A stretch of 64,000 nucleotides of DNA from Herbaspirillum sp. RTI4 (GCF_034313965.1 NZ_JAVIWQ010000002.1:2666001-2730000), one strand, 5' to 3'; counted from the stretch's first letter, positions 45,395 to 55,992 are shown. A program made the numbers and translations. Notes: generated from the sequence alone by a model not told the origin.

Positions 45395-45487
45395 TCAGAC
45401 CGGATTCTGATGCGGAATCGGCAATTCCTGCTGGGCGGGTTCCAGCGGCGGGGTTTCGATGGGAGGCATTTCTTCGGGACGGTGCAT
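45395..45487 (-). CDS. Small proline-rich protein, 30 aa
   Basis: A 30-residue frame from ATG 45487, preceded by GGAG six bases upstream (GAGGAGTTGTCGT-ATG). The product starts MHRPEEMPPIETPPLEPAQQ and is rich in Pro, Glu and Gln. The good ribosome-binding site and the compositional match to the neighbour support it, but I know no family. Confidence 0.45.
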   Translation of the reverse strand: MHRPEEMPPIETPPLEPAQQELPIPHQNPV

Positions 45488-45561
45488 ACGACAACTCCTC
45501 AGTGAAAATCCTTACTCATCGATTTGCCGATACCGGACAACACGTCGATATCGGCAAGGGT

Positions 45562-45801
45562 TTAATGCGGAGACTGATCCTGCAAGCGCGTGATGGCATA
45601 GCCTTTTTGCTGAATCTGGATAATCAGATCGGCAGGGCTCAAGGTATATTTAGGCCGTTTGGCATCGGTGATATCGACCTTCTTTTCAACCGGTACCCAA
45701 TCCGTGCTCGTCACTTCCTGCGGCAATGGTTTTTCTTCCGGCACGGCCAGGTAAGAATATAAGTTGCCACTTTCTGCACGCTTGTAAATATCCACTCTCA
45801 T
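45562..45801 (-). CDS. DUF6139-like small protein
   Basis: A 79-residue soluble protein starting MRVDIYKRAESGNLYSYLAV, which I recall as the DUF6139 family found in Burkholderiales. The ATG at 45801 is seven bases after AGGGGG; another ATG directly before it (45804) and one at 45843 are alternatives. Function unknown. It lies between the proline-rich frames and phosphoglucomutase, all on the minus strand. Confidence 0.65.
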   Translation of the reverse strand: MRVDIYKRAESGNLYSYLAVPEEKPLPQEVTSTDWVPVEKKVDITDAKRPKYTLSPADLIIQIQQKGYAITRLQDQSPH

Positions 45802-45988
45802 CATTTTTCCCCCTAAAAGGATTAACCAACAAATCGCCCTCATTACTGGCTGTCGCTACCCAGTGTACAGAGCAAAGGGCCGCAATAGCAAAAAGCCTAT
45901 TGTCTGCCCACAACAATGTACGACATTGGCAGTAAGTACATAAGGGGCTATCGACTACAAGTCATGTAGGAATGCGGGAAGTCCCCTC

Positions 45989-47650
45989 TCAGTCCTGCCG
46001 CTTGAGCGTGGTCGTTACGATGTGTTGCGCCTGCTCAAAAATTTTGTCGAGATGCGCCTGATCGCGGAAACTTTCAGCGTAAATCTTATAAATATTTTCC
46101 GTGCCGGAAGGCCGGGCAGCGAACCAGCCGTTGGCCGTTTCTATTTTCAAACCGCCGAACGGCACCTGATTGGCCGGTGCGGTCGTCAGAATGCGTTCTA
46201 TCTTTTCGCCTGCCAGCTCGGTCGAATCCACATCTTGCGGCGACAATTTCGACAGAATTTTCTTTTGCGCCGGCGTCGCTGGCGCATCCACCCGACCATT
46301 AAAAGGCGTGCCGAGTTGCTGCGTCAGTTCCAGATAGGTCTCGCCCGGATCGCGACCGGTGCGCGCCGTCATTTCTGCCGACAGCAACGCCGCCGTGATG
46401 CCGTCCTTATCGGTACTCCATGCCTGTCCGTCCTTACGCAGGAAACACGCGCCAGCACTTTCTTCGCCGCCGAATCCCAGGCTGCCATCGTGCAGACCAT
46501 CGACAAACCATTTAAACCCGACCGGCGTTTCCACCAGCGGCCGGCCCAGCCGGGCGGCAACACGATCAATCAGCTGGCTGCTGACCAGTGTCTTGCCGAT
46601 ACCGGCATCGGAGCGCCAGTCAGGCCGATGACGAAACAGATAGTCGATCGCCACCGCCAGATAATTATTCGACGGCAGCAAGCCGCTGCTCTTGGCCACA
46701 ATGCCATGACGATCATGGTCGGCGTCGCACGCAAAAGACACATCAAAACGCGACTTCATTCCGATCAGGCCCGACATGGCGTAAGGCGAAGACGGGTCCA
46801 TGCGGATTTGCCCGTCCCAATCCTGCGGCACAAAGCGGAAAGTGGCATCCACCACCCGATTGACCACATCCAGATGCAGACGGTACTGATCCGCGATGCG
46901 CTCCCAATACGCCACGCCAGCGCCGCCGAGCGGATCCACGCCCAGCACAATGCCGGAAGAACGAATCACTTCCATGTCGATCACCGCTTCCAGATCATCG
47001 ACATAGCGCCCCAGAAAATCGTAATGATGCGTCGTCGCGGCGCGCAGCGCGCCATCAAAGCTGATGCGGCGCACACCCGCCAGACGCTTTTCCAGATACT
47101 CATTGGCGCGCTGCTCTATCCAGCGCGTGACCACCGTATCGGCCGGGCCACCATTGGGCGAGTTGTATTTGTAACCGCCGTTGTCCGGCGGATTGTGCGA
47201 AGGGGTAATCACCACCCCGTCGGCCGCGCCGCTGGCACCCGGCGCGCGGCCACGGTTATGGCACAGGATGGCGTGCGACACCGCCGGTGTCGGCGTGTAT
47301 TGCTTGCCCGCCGGAATCATGGTCGTCACCCCATTGGCCGCCAGCACTTCCATCGTGCTGGCAAATGCCGGCGTCGACAGCGCGTGCGTATCAATCCCCA
47401 CAAACAAAGGCCCGTCGATATGCTGCTGCACGCGGTAATCGCAAAGCGCTTGCGTCATGGCCAGCACATGCCACTCATTGAAGCTGCGCTGCAGCGCCAT
47501 GCCACGATGGCCGGACGTACCGAAAGCCACCTGTTGCGTAGGCTGATCCGGCTCTGGCTGCAAAGTGAAGTAAGCCGTGATCAGTTCAGAAATATCTACC
47601 AGCGCCGAAGGGTCTGCCAGTTTGCCTGCGTGTTCATGAATGCTGCTCAT
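45989..47650 (-). CDS. pgm: Phosphoglucomutase (alpha-D-glucose-specific)
   Basis: Pgm interconverts glucose-1-phosphate and glucose-6-phosphate, linking glycogen turnover to glycolysis. The 553-residue product has GTSGHRG at 44-50, the phospho-serine loop TPSHNPP with Ser151, the metal loop DADHDRHG with Asp309/311/313, the sugar-binding GFGGEESAGA and the phosphate-binding RPSGTENIYK. Length matches the bacterial family. It stands next to the glycogen/trehalose operon, although separated from it by a plus-strand gene. Confidence 0.96.
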   Translation of the reverse strand: MSSIHEHAGKLADPSALVDISELITAYFTLQPEPDQPTQQVAFGTSGHRGMALQRSFNEWHVLAMTQALCDYRVQQHIDGPLFVGIDTHALSTPAFASTMEVLAANGVTTMIPAGKQYTPTPAVSHAILCHNRGRAPGASGAADGVVITPSHNPPDNGGYKYNSPNGGPADTVVTRWIEQRANEYLEKRLAGVRRISFDGALRAATTHHYDFLGRYVDDLEAVIDMEVIRSSGIVLGVDPLGGAGVAYWERIADQYRLHLDVVNRVVDATFRFVPQDWDGQIRMDPSSPYAMSGLIGMKSRFDVSFACDADHDRHGIVAKSSGLLPSNNYLAVAIDYLFRHRPDWRSDAGIGKTLVSSQLIDRVAARLGRPLVETPVGFKWFVDGLHDGSLGFGGEESAGACFLRKDGQAWSTDKDGITAALLSAEMTARTGRDPGETYLELTQQLGTPFNGRVDAPATPAQKKILSKLSPQDVDSTELAGEKIERILTTAPANQVPFGGLKIETANGWFAARPSGTENIYKIYAESFRDQAHLDKIFEQAQHIVTTTLKRQD

Positions 47651-47773
47651 ACCATGACGTCCATTTCAGAAAGAATAGGATAAAAAAAGGTATTATCCCT
47701 GAAGCCTGGAATAATCCTGCTGTGCAACCAAATTCAGAAACAATCCCCGCTTATCGGGAGAAAACTCCCGCTC

Positions 47774-48850
47774 ATGAAAACCTTCCACTGCGACACTTGC
47801 GGCCAGCATGTCTTTTTTGAAAATGTAGTCTGCGAAAACTGCGGCAGCATGCTGGGCTACCAGCCCGATCTGATGCTGGTCAATGCCTACGAAGCCGCAA
47901 TCGAAGCGGGAATCTGGCGCGGCATCAATCCTGCCAACGCCGGAAAAAAGTACAAGCAATGCAAAAACTACACCGAAATGCAGGTCTGCAACTGGATGCT
48001 GGACGCCGACTCACCCCATGAGCTGTGCGCCTCCTGCCAGCTCACGCAAATCATTCCGGAGCTCACCAATTCCAACAACCGGGTCTATTGGGAGCGACTG
48101 GAATCGGCCAAACGCCGCCTGCTCTACACGCTGGCCGAACTCAATCTGTTTCCGCCTTCCAAGGCCGACGACCCCGTGCGCGGCCTCGCTTTCGAATTCC
48201 TCGACAGCGTCCCCGGCGGCGAACCGGTACTGACCGGCCATGCCGACGGCCTCATTACGCTCAATATCGCCGAAGCCAATCCGGTCGTCCGCGAGCGCAC
48301 CCGAGAGCAAATGCATGAACCCTACCGCACGCTGCTCGGCCACTTCCGGCATGAAAGCGGCCACTATTATTTCGACCGACTGATTGCCGGCACCCATTGG
48401 GAAGCCGGATTTCGCACCTTGTTCGGCGACGAACGGCTCGATTATCAGCAAGCGCTGGAAGCGCATTACGCCAACGGCCCGGCCGTCGACTGGAATCAGA
48501 ACTTCATCAGCAGTTATGCCGGCTCCCATCCGTGGGAAGACTGGGCCGAGTCCTGGGCGCATTACCTGCACATGATCGATACGCTGGAAACCTCGCAAGC
48601 CTGCGGTTTATCCGCCACGCCGCAAAAAAATACCGAACCCCGGCTCGACCTCGCCGCCGCTGTCAACGCACCGCTGGTAGCCGATGTTGCTTTCGACAAT
48701 CTGATAAAAAACTGGCTGGCGCTGACCTATGTCCTCAACAGCCTCAGCCGCAGCGTCGGCGTGGCCGACTCCTACCCCTTCATGCTGTCGCCGAAAGTGA
48801 TTGAAAAACTGCGTTTCATCGACAGCATGCTGCAGGCGCAACGTCCGTAA
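47774..48850 (+). CDS. Zinc-ribbon plus putative metallopeptidase protein
   Basis: A 358-residue cytoplasmic protein with an N-terminal zinc ribbon (Cys6, Cys9, Cys20, Cys23), further Cys at 63, 72, 85 and 88, and a peptidase-like motif HESGH at 193-197 (HFRHESGHYYFDRL). This matches the family annotated as zinc-ribbon followed by putative zinc-binding metallopeptidase (PF10005/PF15887 type). Substrate unknown. It is convergent with treY, whose end is 13 bases away. Confidence 0.82.
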   Translation: MKTFHCDTCGQHVFFENVVCENCGSMLGYQPDLMLVNAYEAAIEAGIWRGINPANAGKKYKQCKNYTEMQVCNWMLDADSPHELCASCQLTQIIPELTNSNNRVYWERLESAKRRLLYTLAELNLFPPSKADDPVRGLAFEFLDSVPGGEPVLTGHADGLITLNIAEANPVVRERTREQMHEPYRTLLGHFRHESGHYYFDRLIAGTHWEAGFRTLFGDERLDYQQALEAHYANGPAVDWNQNFISSYAGSHPWEDWAESWAHYLHMIDTLETSQACGLSATPQKNTEPRLDLAAAVNAPLVADVAFDNLIKNWLALTYVLNSLSRSVGVADSYPFMLSPKVIEKLRFIDSMLQAQRP

Positions 48851-48863
48851 GGATTGCTGAGAT

Positions 48864-51694
48864 TCACGCAAGATCGAATCGCAGTAAATTGACCGGCAGC
48901 GTGGCAAAGACCTCGCTCAGAGGCAATCGATCCCCTCCCGCCATCGGTAATCCACTCTGAGTCAGTACGCTACGCCAGCTCCCTGCCCCGTGCAGTGCGG
49001 CTGGCAAGAGCAAAGCGCTGTTGCCCCACTGCGTCGGCGGAATCAGCGGCATGACGTCGTCGGCCGACATGGGTCCCTCCAGCACCAACCCAGCCGAAAA
49101 ACGCGAAACCACCACCAGCGCCGCCGCCTCGCCCTGCCGTCGAATGAAGCCCAGCGCATGCCGCGCCATCGGCCCCACCACGGTCAGCGGCAGGTATTCT
49201 CCCTGCGCAAACAAGGACGGCATCTGCTGCCGATAAAGCAAGGCCGCCGCAATTAATTGCTGCTTGCAGAAACCCTCGCGCCAGCCGCGTAAAGTCATCA
49301 CTTGCCCCTGTCGCTCCTGCAAGCTGCGCTGCCGCGCCGCAAAATCGACTGGCCGCCGGTTGTCGGGATCGACCAGACTGACATCCCACCACTCCGTACC
49401 CTGATATAAATCCGGTACACCCGGCGAACACAGTCGCAACAAGGTCTGAGACAAACTATTGAGCGCGCCCGCAGATGCAATTTCCTCCACGAAGGCACTC
49501 AGTCCGGCCAGAAATACATTCTCCGGATGCACTTCTAAAATCGCTTCCAGAAAATGTTGACAGGCCGCTTCATACGCCAGATCGGGCTGCATCCAGGACG
49601 ATTGCTGCTTGGCTTCGCGCAAGGCTTTCTGCTGCCATTGCGCCACCCGCTCGCATAGTGCAGCAACCCCGGCGTGATCGCTGGCGTCCAGACCGATGGG
49701 CCATGCGCCGATCAAGGTCTGATACAGCATCATTTCATCGGTAGCGGAAATCCCGTCCACATCGCCAAAGGGACGCGTATGCACCGCATTCAACAGCCGC
49801 CAGCACTGCCATTGCGCATGCCAGCTCTCGGGAATCTGACTCAATACCGCCAGCCGCATGCGGGCATCTTCGCCGCGCTTGTGGTCATGCGTCGCGGTAG
49901 TCAGCATGGTCTGCGGCAGCCGCATCTGACGTTGGCTGGCCTGCGCATGGAAAGCCTCGACCGACAGCGCCAGTTGCGCCGGATCGGAGCCGACTTCATT
50001 GCGCGACAGCAAACGCCCATACCGATAAAACACCGTGTCTTCGGAAGACTTCGCTGCCAGCGGCGGTGTCAGTTGCTGAAAACGTGTCATCGCCCGCCAG
50101 CGCAAATCGGCGCTATGCTTGTCCTCGATATCGCTCGGTGCCGCCCCCCCAGCCATTGCTCCAGCAAGGCCAGCACCGGCTGATCCACCGGCAAAATGCG
50201 CGCAGCCGCCCGCTTGACTGCCGCGTCCATCACGCACTGATCGACCGCATCGCGGCCATGGACGTCCGCATAAGTGCGGTATAGCGGAAACGCCACCAGC
50301 AACTCGGTCAAGGTGCGATGAATCGCCATGAGCGAGGTATCCGCCGTCGCACCATCGGCCAGCGCCACAGCGTGCAGCGCCCGCACCAGTGCATTGAATT
50401 CACTGGCGAAATTGCTGCTCAGAAAACGACGTCGCACGTCCTCCACTCCAGTGGAACAAGACATCCCGCCACCGGTTTCCTGCCAGATCGCATTGAGTTC
50501 TGCCTCACCGGCGGCATCGTGCAGCAAAGCGCTGACCTGATCCATGAATTCGTAACCGGTCGTACCGTCAAGCTGCCAGCCGGGTCGCAACTCCTCCTCC
50601 GGCCCCAGAATTTTTTCCGCAATCAGATAAGGTGCGCGCAGCTCTGTGTGCGATTCTTTTGCACCTGCCGGTTGCGGCATCCGGGCGACAAGTTCCGCAC
50701 GCAATTTCAGGCAATAGGCAGCAGGATCGGCCAGCCCGTCGATATGATCGATGCGCACGCCATCAATCCAGCCCGCCGCCACCAGCCGGAACAGAACCGC
50801 ATGCATCGCCTCGAAAGCACCCTCCTCCTCGATACGCACGCCTGCCAGTTCGCTGACTTCGAAAAAACGTCGCCAGTTGATCTCATCCCCGGCATTGATC
50901 CAATGAGAAAGACAGTAATGTTGACGCGCCAGCAAATCCCGCAGCGCAGATGCTCCGTCAAGCAGCGCAGGAGAAAACGCGCTCAGGGCAGTTTCTATGG
51001 CGGCGAGTCCCGCTGGATTAGCGCTCAGCTCGCGCAATAAGGCGAAGGCACTGTCGGCCAGTACTTGCCGCTCTTCAATGCCGATACCCTCCACAATATC
51101 GAGCGACGCCAGCAAGGCCGGAGACAAGATCGACGACCCGGCCTGTTCGAGAACGTCGGCATAGTTATCGGGCGCGAGCGGAAAGCGTTGCTCGCCATAA
51201 TCGAAAAAAAACTGTCCCAACCCGGCATCGAACACCAGCCGTATTTCTCCCGACTGCAAGACGTCCTCGTCACTGCGTCCCAGAAACGGCAGCAGCACCT
51301 TGCCGCGCAAGATGGTGTCGGGCGAATGCCAGTCGATATCGAACCAGCGCGCATAACGACTGGACGCGCCCCAGCGCAATACATCCTGCCACCACGGATT
51401 ATGTCGTCCCACGCCCAGATGATTCGGCACGATATCGACAATCAGGCCCATGCCTCTGGCGTGCAGCCGCTCCACCAGTCGCTGCAAACCCGGCTCCCCG
51501 CCCAGCTCGGGATTGATGCAGCTCGGATCGACAATGTTGTAACCGTGCCGCGACCCCGGTTGCGCGCTCAGTATCGGCGACACATAAAAATGGCTGATAC
51601 CCAGCGCGGCGAAATAATCGACCTGCGCGGCGGCATGGTCGAACGTGAATTCCTTATGCAATTGCAATCGTGCCGTCGCACGCAGCGTACTCAT
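48864..51694 (-). pseudogene. treY: Maltooligosyl trehalose synthase TreY, frameshifted
   Basis: TreY converts the reducing end of maltooligosaccharides to a trehalose unit, which TreZ then releases. The frame from ATG 51694 codes for the GH13 catalytic part (YVSPILSAQPGSRHGY, IVDIVPNHLG, VRIDHIDGLADP) and ends early at 50087. The C-terminal half continues in another frame (RFQQLTPPLAAKSSEDTVFYR) to 48864. The frames meet at a run of seven C (50144-50150 on the plus strand). One extra base there would restore a 943-residue protein of normal TreY length. The start overlaps the malQ stop (ATGA). A real mutation, slippage during expression, or a sequencing error are all possible. Confidence 0.9.
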
Positions 51695-53925
51695 GCCGGG
51701 CTCTCTTTCCTGTAGTCCGACCCTGCATTCTGGGCGGAGGAAACACCGGAATGCCCCGACAGACTTTGCCGGACGCGCTGCACTGCCTTCAAGCGCGCCG
51801 CGCAAACGGAGCCTTGCAGCAAGCTCTCGACCTCGGGCAAGCGACGCCGCCAGTTGGGATGAACGCCCACGGTGCCGGGAAGATTCGGCTGCTCAGTCAA
51901 GCCGAGCAAATCTTCCAACGGCAACATCGCCAGCGGAGAAGCGCTACGCGCAACGAACACCAGCGCGGCATCTACCACGGCCGCGCTGTCTGCCGACGAC
52001 AAAGGCGCATCGCCCGCTGCACAACCGGCCTGTACAAACGCCCTCCACAAACTGGCGCGTTCGGCGTCACGAACCTGACTGGCCTGCTCCAGACTCACAC
52101 CCGGCTCCAGCAAATCCAGTGTGGCGCGCCACGCCAGATCCACCCCGCTCCACCAGCCGGCAACGGTGGGCAAATCGTGCGTAGTAGTGACGGCGATTGC
52201 CTGCGTCGACCATTGTTGCGGCGGCAAAAATACCTGCTGCGGTTTAGTCTGAAATTGGTGCTGAAAATTATGCTGAAGTTGATGCTGAAGTTGATGCTGA
52301 AACCACAGCACGCGCATACCGTACAAACCATCCTCGGCCAACTGATCGCCGAAACCGGCCGGCACCGTTCCCAGATCTTCACCAATCACAATCGCTTTAT
52401 GCCGCCACGATTCCAGTGCAATCAGGCGCAGCAAATCACGCGCCGGATAGCGCTGATAAGCCCCGGCCGTGGCATCGCCGCCTTCCGGCACCAGCCACAT
52501 CCGCGCCAGACCCAGCACATGATCGATACGCACCCCGCCGGCGTGGGCAAAACACACCCGCAGCATATCCAGATACGCCCGAAAGCCGGTTTGCTGCATG
52601 GCCCGCGCCGACTGCACGCCCAAGCCCCAGTTCTGGCCGCGGGTATTGAGCAGATCGGGCGGCGCGCCGACCGACAGGCCCTGAAGAATTTCCTCCTGAT
52701 GCGCCCATGCCTGACTGCCGCCGTTATCCGCACCGATGGCCAGATCGGTAATGATGCCGACGCCCATGCCCACCGCCAGCGCATCTTGCTGCGCCTGCGA
52801 CAAACCGCAGGCCGCTTGCCATTGCAAAAATTGGTGGAAGCGAATTTCATCCGCATGCGCCAGCCCGAAGGCCAGTGTCTCGGGCGAATCCGGCTGTCGA
52901 TACACCTGCGGCCATACCCGCCAGTCACAAGGCAGATCAAGGTCTTCGGCGCGCAAATGCAGACTCAGCGCCTCGTACAAGGCGTGCGAGCGCAATGCCG
53001 CGCCACCGCGACGGCTGAATTCATCGAAGGCATCGAGTGCTTGCGCCGGTGCTTGCCGGCAGAATTTCTCATACAGACGACGCAGCAAAGCCAGCTTGTG
53101 CGGCGTTGCCCTGGCCCAGTCCAGCAAAGGTTCTTGTTCCAGTGCCGCGTGCAATGCGCACGCCTCCTCACCGGCTTCGGATAACACCTGCGCCAAGGCC
53201 GGCGCGCCCATCGCCGCAGCGGGATCGACATGCAAGGCATTGAGGAACAATCGACTCGACGGTCCATACGGACTGTAGCGGGAAGGATCGGCGGCGAACA
53301 TCGCATGCACCGGCGAAATTGCCAGCGCCGTCGCGCCGTAGCCCGCGGCTTGCTTTACCAGCTTATCCAGCCCACCGAAGTGACCAATCCCGCCGTCGCC
53401 ATGACTGCGCACTCCGTAGATCTGCGCCGACACGCCCCAATGGAAATCCCCCTGCGCCCCGGCCCGGATCGCATCCGCCACGCCGAAACAACGGCGCGGC
53501 GCGACCGCCAGCGTGAGTTCAAACAAATCCGTCTGCAAACGGTGATAACCGCATTCGTTGATGGCCGGCAGGTTAGCGACTTGTCCGGTGTCGTCCGCAA
53601 AACAACCATGCAGCAGCTGGCCCGAGGCCAGTTCCAGGCGGTAGTGCAGTCCGGCCAGTTGCGGTTTCGCGCCAAAACTGACCATCTCGCCCACGGTGGC
53701 GGTCATCAGTGGCGGCAAGGGACTGGCCGCCTCTTCTGCCGCCAGACGCCGCAAACTATCCTGACATTGCGCCTCGCTGCCGCAGGCCAGGCCCATCAGC
53801 GAAAGAATGGTGCGCAAGGATTCATCCGCAACTTGCTGCGGCTGATCGAAAGCGTCGATCCAGTCGCTATACAAACCGGCAGCCTGCGCCAGTCGCTGTA
53901 AATAGGGTTGTGGATTACGGCTCAT
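51691..53925 (-). CDS. malQ: 4-alpha-glucanotransferase MalQ
   Basis: Amylomaltase (GH77) that transfers maltooligosyl groups and supplies substrates for TreY/TreZ. The 744-residue product has the enterobacterial-type long N-terminus. Family landmarks are YSPYGPSSRLFLNALH, the nucleophile region VRIDHVLGLARMW, the acid region VIGEDLGTVPAG and TTTHDLPTVAGWW. A run of Gln/His (QHQLQHQLQHNFQHQFQ) from a 12-bp DNA repeat is inserted just after the GEDLGTVPAG region. It is coupled at both ends by ATGA overlaps to treZ and treY. Confidence 0.94.
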   Translation of the reverse strand: MSRNPQPYLQRLAQAAGLYSDWIDAFDQPQQVADESLRTILSLMGLACGSEAQCQDSLRRLAAEEAASPLPPLMTATVGEMVSFGAKPQLAGLHYRLELASGQLLHGCFADDTGQVANLPAINECGYHRLQTDLFELTLAVAPRRCFGVADAIRAGAQGDFHWGVSAQIYGVRSHGDGGIGHFGGLDKLVKQAAGYGATALAISPVHAMFAADPSRYSPYGPSSRLFLNALHVDPAAAMGAPALAQVLSEAGEEACALHAALEQEPLLDWARATPHKLALLRRLYEKFCRQAPAQALDAFDEFSRRGGAALRSHALYEALSLHLRAEDLDLPCDWRVWPQVYRQPDSPETLAFGLAHADEIRFHQFLQWQAACGLSQAQQDALAVGMGVGIITDLAIGADNGGSQAWAHQEEILQGLSVGAPPDLLNTRGQNWGLGVQSARAMQQTGFRAYLDMLRVCFAHAGGVRIDHVLGLARMWLVPEGGDATAGAYQRYPARDLLRLIALESWRHKAIVIGEDLGTVPAGFGDQLAEDGLYGMRVLWFQHQLQHQLQHNFQHQFQTKPQQVFLPPQQWSTQAIAVTTTHDLPTVAGWWSGVDLAWRATLDLLEPGVSLEQASQVRDAERASLWRAFVQAGCAAGDAPLSSADSAAVVDAALVFVARSASPLAMLPLEDLLGLTEQPNLPGTVGVHPNWRRRLPEVESLLQGSVCAARLKAVQRVRQSLSGHSGVSSAQNAGSDYRKESPA
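52258..52305. repeat. Four tandem 12-bp units inside malQ
   Basis: Imperfect units based on ATGCTGAAGTTG keep the reading frame and encode the repeated H-Q-L-Q and H-N/Q-F-Q residues of MalQ. The two central units are identical. Confidence 0.85.
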
Positions 53926-55772
53926 TCCCTTCTCCCTTCGGCATCGGCTGCTTCCAGCAAAACCAGTATCGAATACGCCGGCAGATTGCCTTCGGCCAGC
54001 GCATCCAGTGTGCCGCCGCTGTCGAACAAGATCTCGGCTCCACGCAAACCAAGCAGATCGTCCAGCACTTGCGGCTGTGCTGCCGCCCCCAGATTGAGGG
54101 TGATGTTCAATACCGTACCGTCACCCAATCGCCAGCGAGCGTTGACTGCCGCGACTGCCAGCGCCTTGGCCGATAAGGACTTCGCATGCACCAGATGCGG
54201 CACGATGCGTGCCTTGCGGATTTCCAGCAAGCGCTGCGTCCAGCTGTGCCAGAGCGCATTTTCAGACGCATCGCTCGGTGTCCGATGGGGAATGGACGCC
54301 ACGAAACTGGCCAGATTATTCACATCCGGCATGCGGTCGTTGACCGCCGTTGCGGCTAAATGCGGAAAGCGGGAAAACTCGCGGCGGCGACCCTCGCGCA
54401 CCGCCTGCGCCAGCGCCTCATTGGCATGGTCGGTGAAATAGAAAAATGGCTGACGCGCTCCGAATTCCTCGCCCATGAACAACAGCGGAATCTGCGGCGA
54501 CAGCAACAGCAAGGCTTGCGCCGCCCGTAATGCGGCCGGATGCGCCAGCGTTGTCAGTCGTTCGCCGCAAGGACGATTACCGATCTGGTCGTGGTTTTGC
54601 AAAAACAAGACGAAGGAGGTCGGCGGCAATTGCGCACTCGGTTCGCCGCGCGCCACGCCACCGCGATAGGCAGAGGGTTCGCCCTGATAGATAAATCCAT
54701 CCCGCAAACAGCGCGCCAGTTTTTCAGCGGCATCCTCGGCAAAATCGCTGTAATAGCCGTCTTGCTCGCCGGTCAGCAGCACATGCAGCACATGATGGCC
54801 GTCATCGTTCCACTGCGCGTCGAAAGCGGTTTCATGCAACTTGCTGCGGTCGAGCAAATGCGCGGCATTGCCTTCATGTTCCAGCACCAGATGCAGATGC
54901 CGCGAGGCAGGAACCGACTCGTGCAGTCGGCGGCTCAAGCGCGGCAACCAGTCCTGCTCCCGGATCGCCTGCGCAGCGTCCAGTCGCAAACCGTCGAAAC
55001 GATAATCGTGGACCCAGTGCAAGGCGGCCTGCATGAAAAAATTGCTGACTTCCGGTCGACTGAAATCGATGGTGTCGCCCCATTCGGTCGGCGCTTCCTG
55101 ACTGAAAAAGGGCTTGGCATACAAAGAGAGATAGTTACCATCCGGCCCGAAATGGTTGAACACCACATCAAGGAAAACCATCATGCCCAGTCCATGCGCG
55201 GTGTCGATCAGGGCTTTCAATTCATCCGGCGTGCCGTAACTGGCGTGCGGCGCAAACGGCAACACGCCGTCGTAACCCCAGTTGCGCGAGCCGGGAAAAT
55301 CCGCCACCGGCATCAGTTCCACCGCCGTAATGCCCAGCGCGGCCAGTTCCGGCAAGCGTTGACGCACACAGTCATAGCCGCCCATCGCGCCCACATGCAA
55401 TTCATAAATGACCGTCTCATGCCAGGGAAGCCCCTGCCATTCAGGATGTTGCCAGACGTAGGCGCTGTCATCGACCACCACACTAGGGCCATGCACGTCA
55501 TCGCGCTGCGCGCGCGAAGCAGGATCGGGCACCGTGACTTTCGTGCCATCGGTCAGGCTCAGAACGTAGCGATAGGCCGTCCCTGCACGGCAGACAGCTT
55601 CGACGGCAAACCAGCCGTCGGCATCGGGATCTTCCGGCATGGCGATATGCGCGCCGCCTTCGATATCGACCCAGGCAGCGCGTGCCAGCGGGGCCCAGAG
55701 GCGGAAATAGGTGCGATCGGGTGACAATAATTGCGCACCGAACGGTAAAGAATAAGAGAAATGCTGATTCAT
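53922..55772 (-). CDS. treZ: Maltooligosyltrehalose trehalohydrolase TreZ
   Basis: TreZ (GH13) cleaves trehalose from the ends made by TreY. The 616-residue product follows a strong AAGGAGGAG ribosome-binding site. It has an N-terminal carbohydrate-binding-like domain (about 1-110), YELHVGAM, MPVADFPGSRNWGYDG, the nucleophile region FDGLRLDAAQAI, the acid region LVLEHEGNA and QNHDQIGNR. Length is normal. It begins the second half of the operon after a 220-base gap and is coupled to malQ. Confidence 0.95.
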   Translation of the reverse strand: MNQHFSYSLPFGAQLLSPDRTYFRLWAPLARAAWVDIEGGAHIAMPEDPDADGWFAVEAVCRAGTAYRYVLSLTDGTKVTVPDPASRAQRDDVHGPSVVVDDSAYVWQHPEWQGLPWHETVIYELHVGAMGGYDCVRQRLPELAALGITAVELMPVADFPGSRNWGYDGVLPFAPHASYGTPDELKALIDTAHGLGMMVFLDVVFNHFGPDGNYLSLYAKPFFSQEAPTEWGDTIDFSRPEVSNFFMQAALHWVHDYRFDGLRLDAAQAIREQDWLPRLSRRLHESVPASRHLHLVLEHEGNAAHLLDRSKLHETAFDAQWNDDGHHVLHVLLTGEQDGYYSDFAEDAAEKLARCLRDGFIYQGEPSAYRGGVARGEPSAQLPPTSFVLFLQNHDQIGNRPCGERLTTLAHPAALRAAQALLLLSPQIPLLFMGEEFGARQPFFYFTDHANEALAQAVREGRRREFSRFPHLAATAVNDRMPDVNNLASFVASIPHRTPSDASENALWHSWTQRLLEIRKARIVPHLVHAKSLSAKALAVAAVNARWRLGDGTVLNITLNLGAAAQPQVLDDLLGLRGAEILFDSGGTLDALAEGNLPAYSILVLLEAADAEGRRE

Positions 55773-55992
55773 AATCTCCTCCTTGGGAGAGAGTGAGCCG
55801 TCGCCGCAAAAAATTAAATGCGGCTAGGGGGAAATGCATGTACGCCGAGAAAGTCTCTGAACAAGCGTAAAAGTCGACACTAAGGCCGACTGGAAAAGGG
55901 GCATAAACAATGCCGTTGCGATGGAGTGCGGCAAACCTCGCCGCCGGGTGAGTGCGCCGCGTAATCGCTTAATCAAGTGTCCCAGGTATTGT

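Noticed and set aside
46022..47683. 553-codon plus-strand open frame opposite pgm
   Set aside because: It mirrors a well-supported phosphoglucomutase gene with all catalytic motifs; the antisense product is rich in Arg/His and matches nothing.
51670..53184. 504-codon plus-strand open frame opposite malQ and treY
   Set aside because: It is antisense to clear glycosidase genes; composition is that of a shadow frame.
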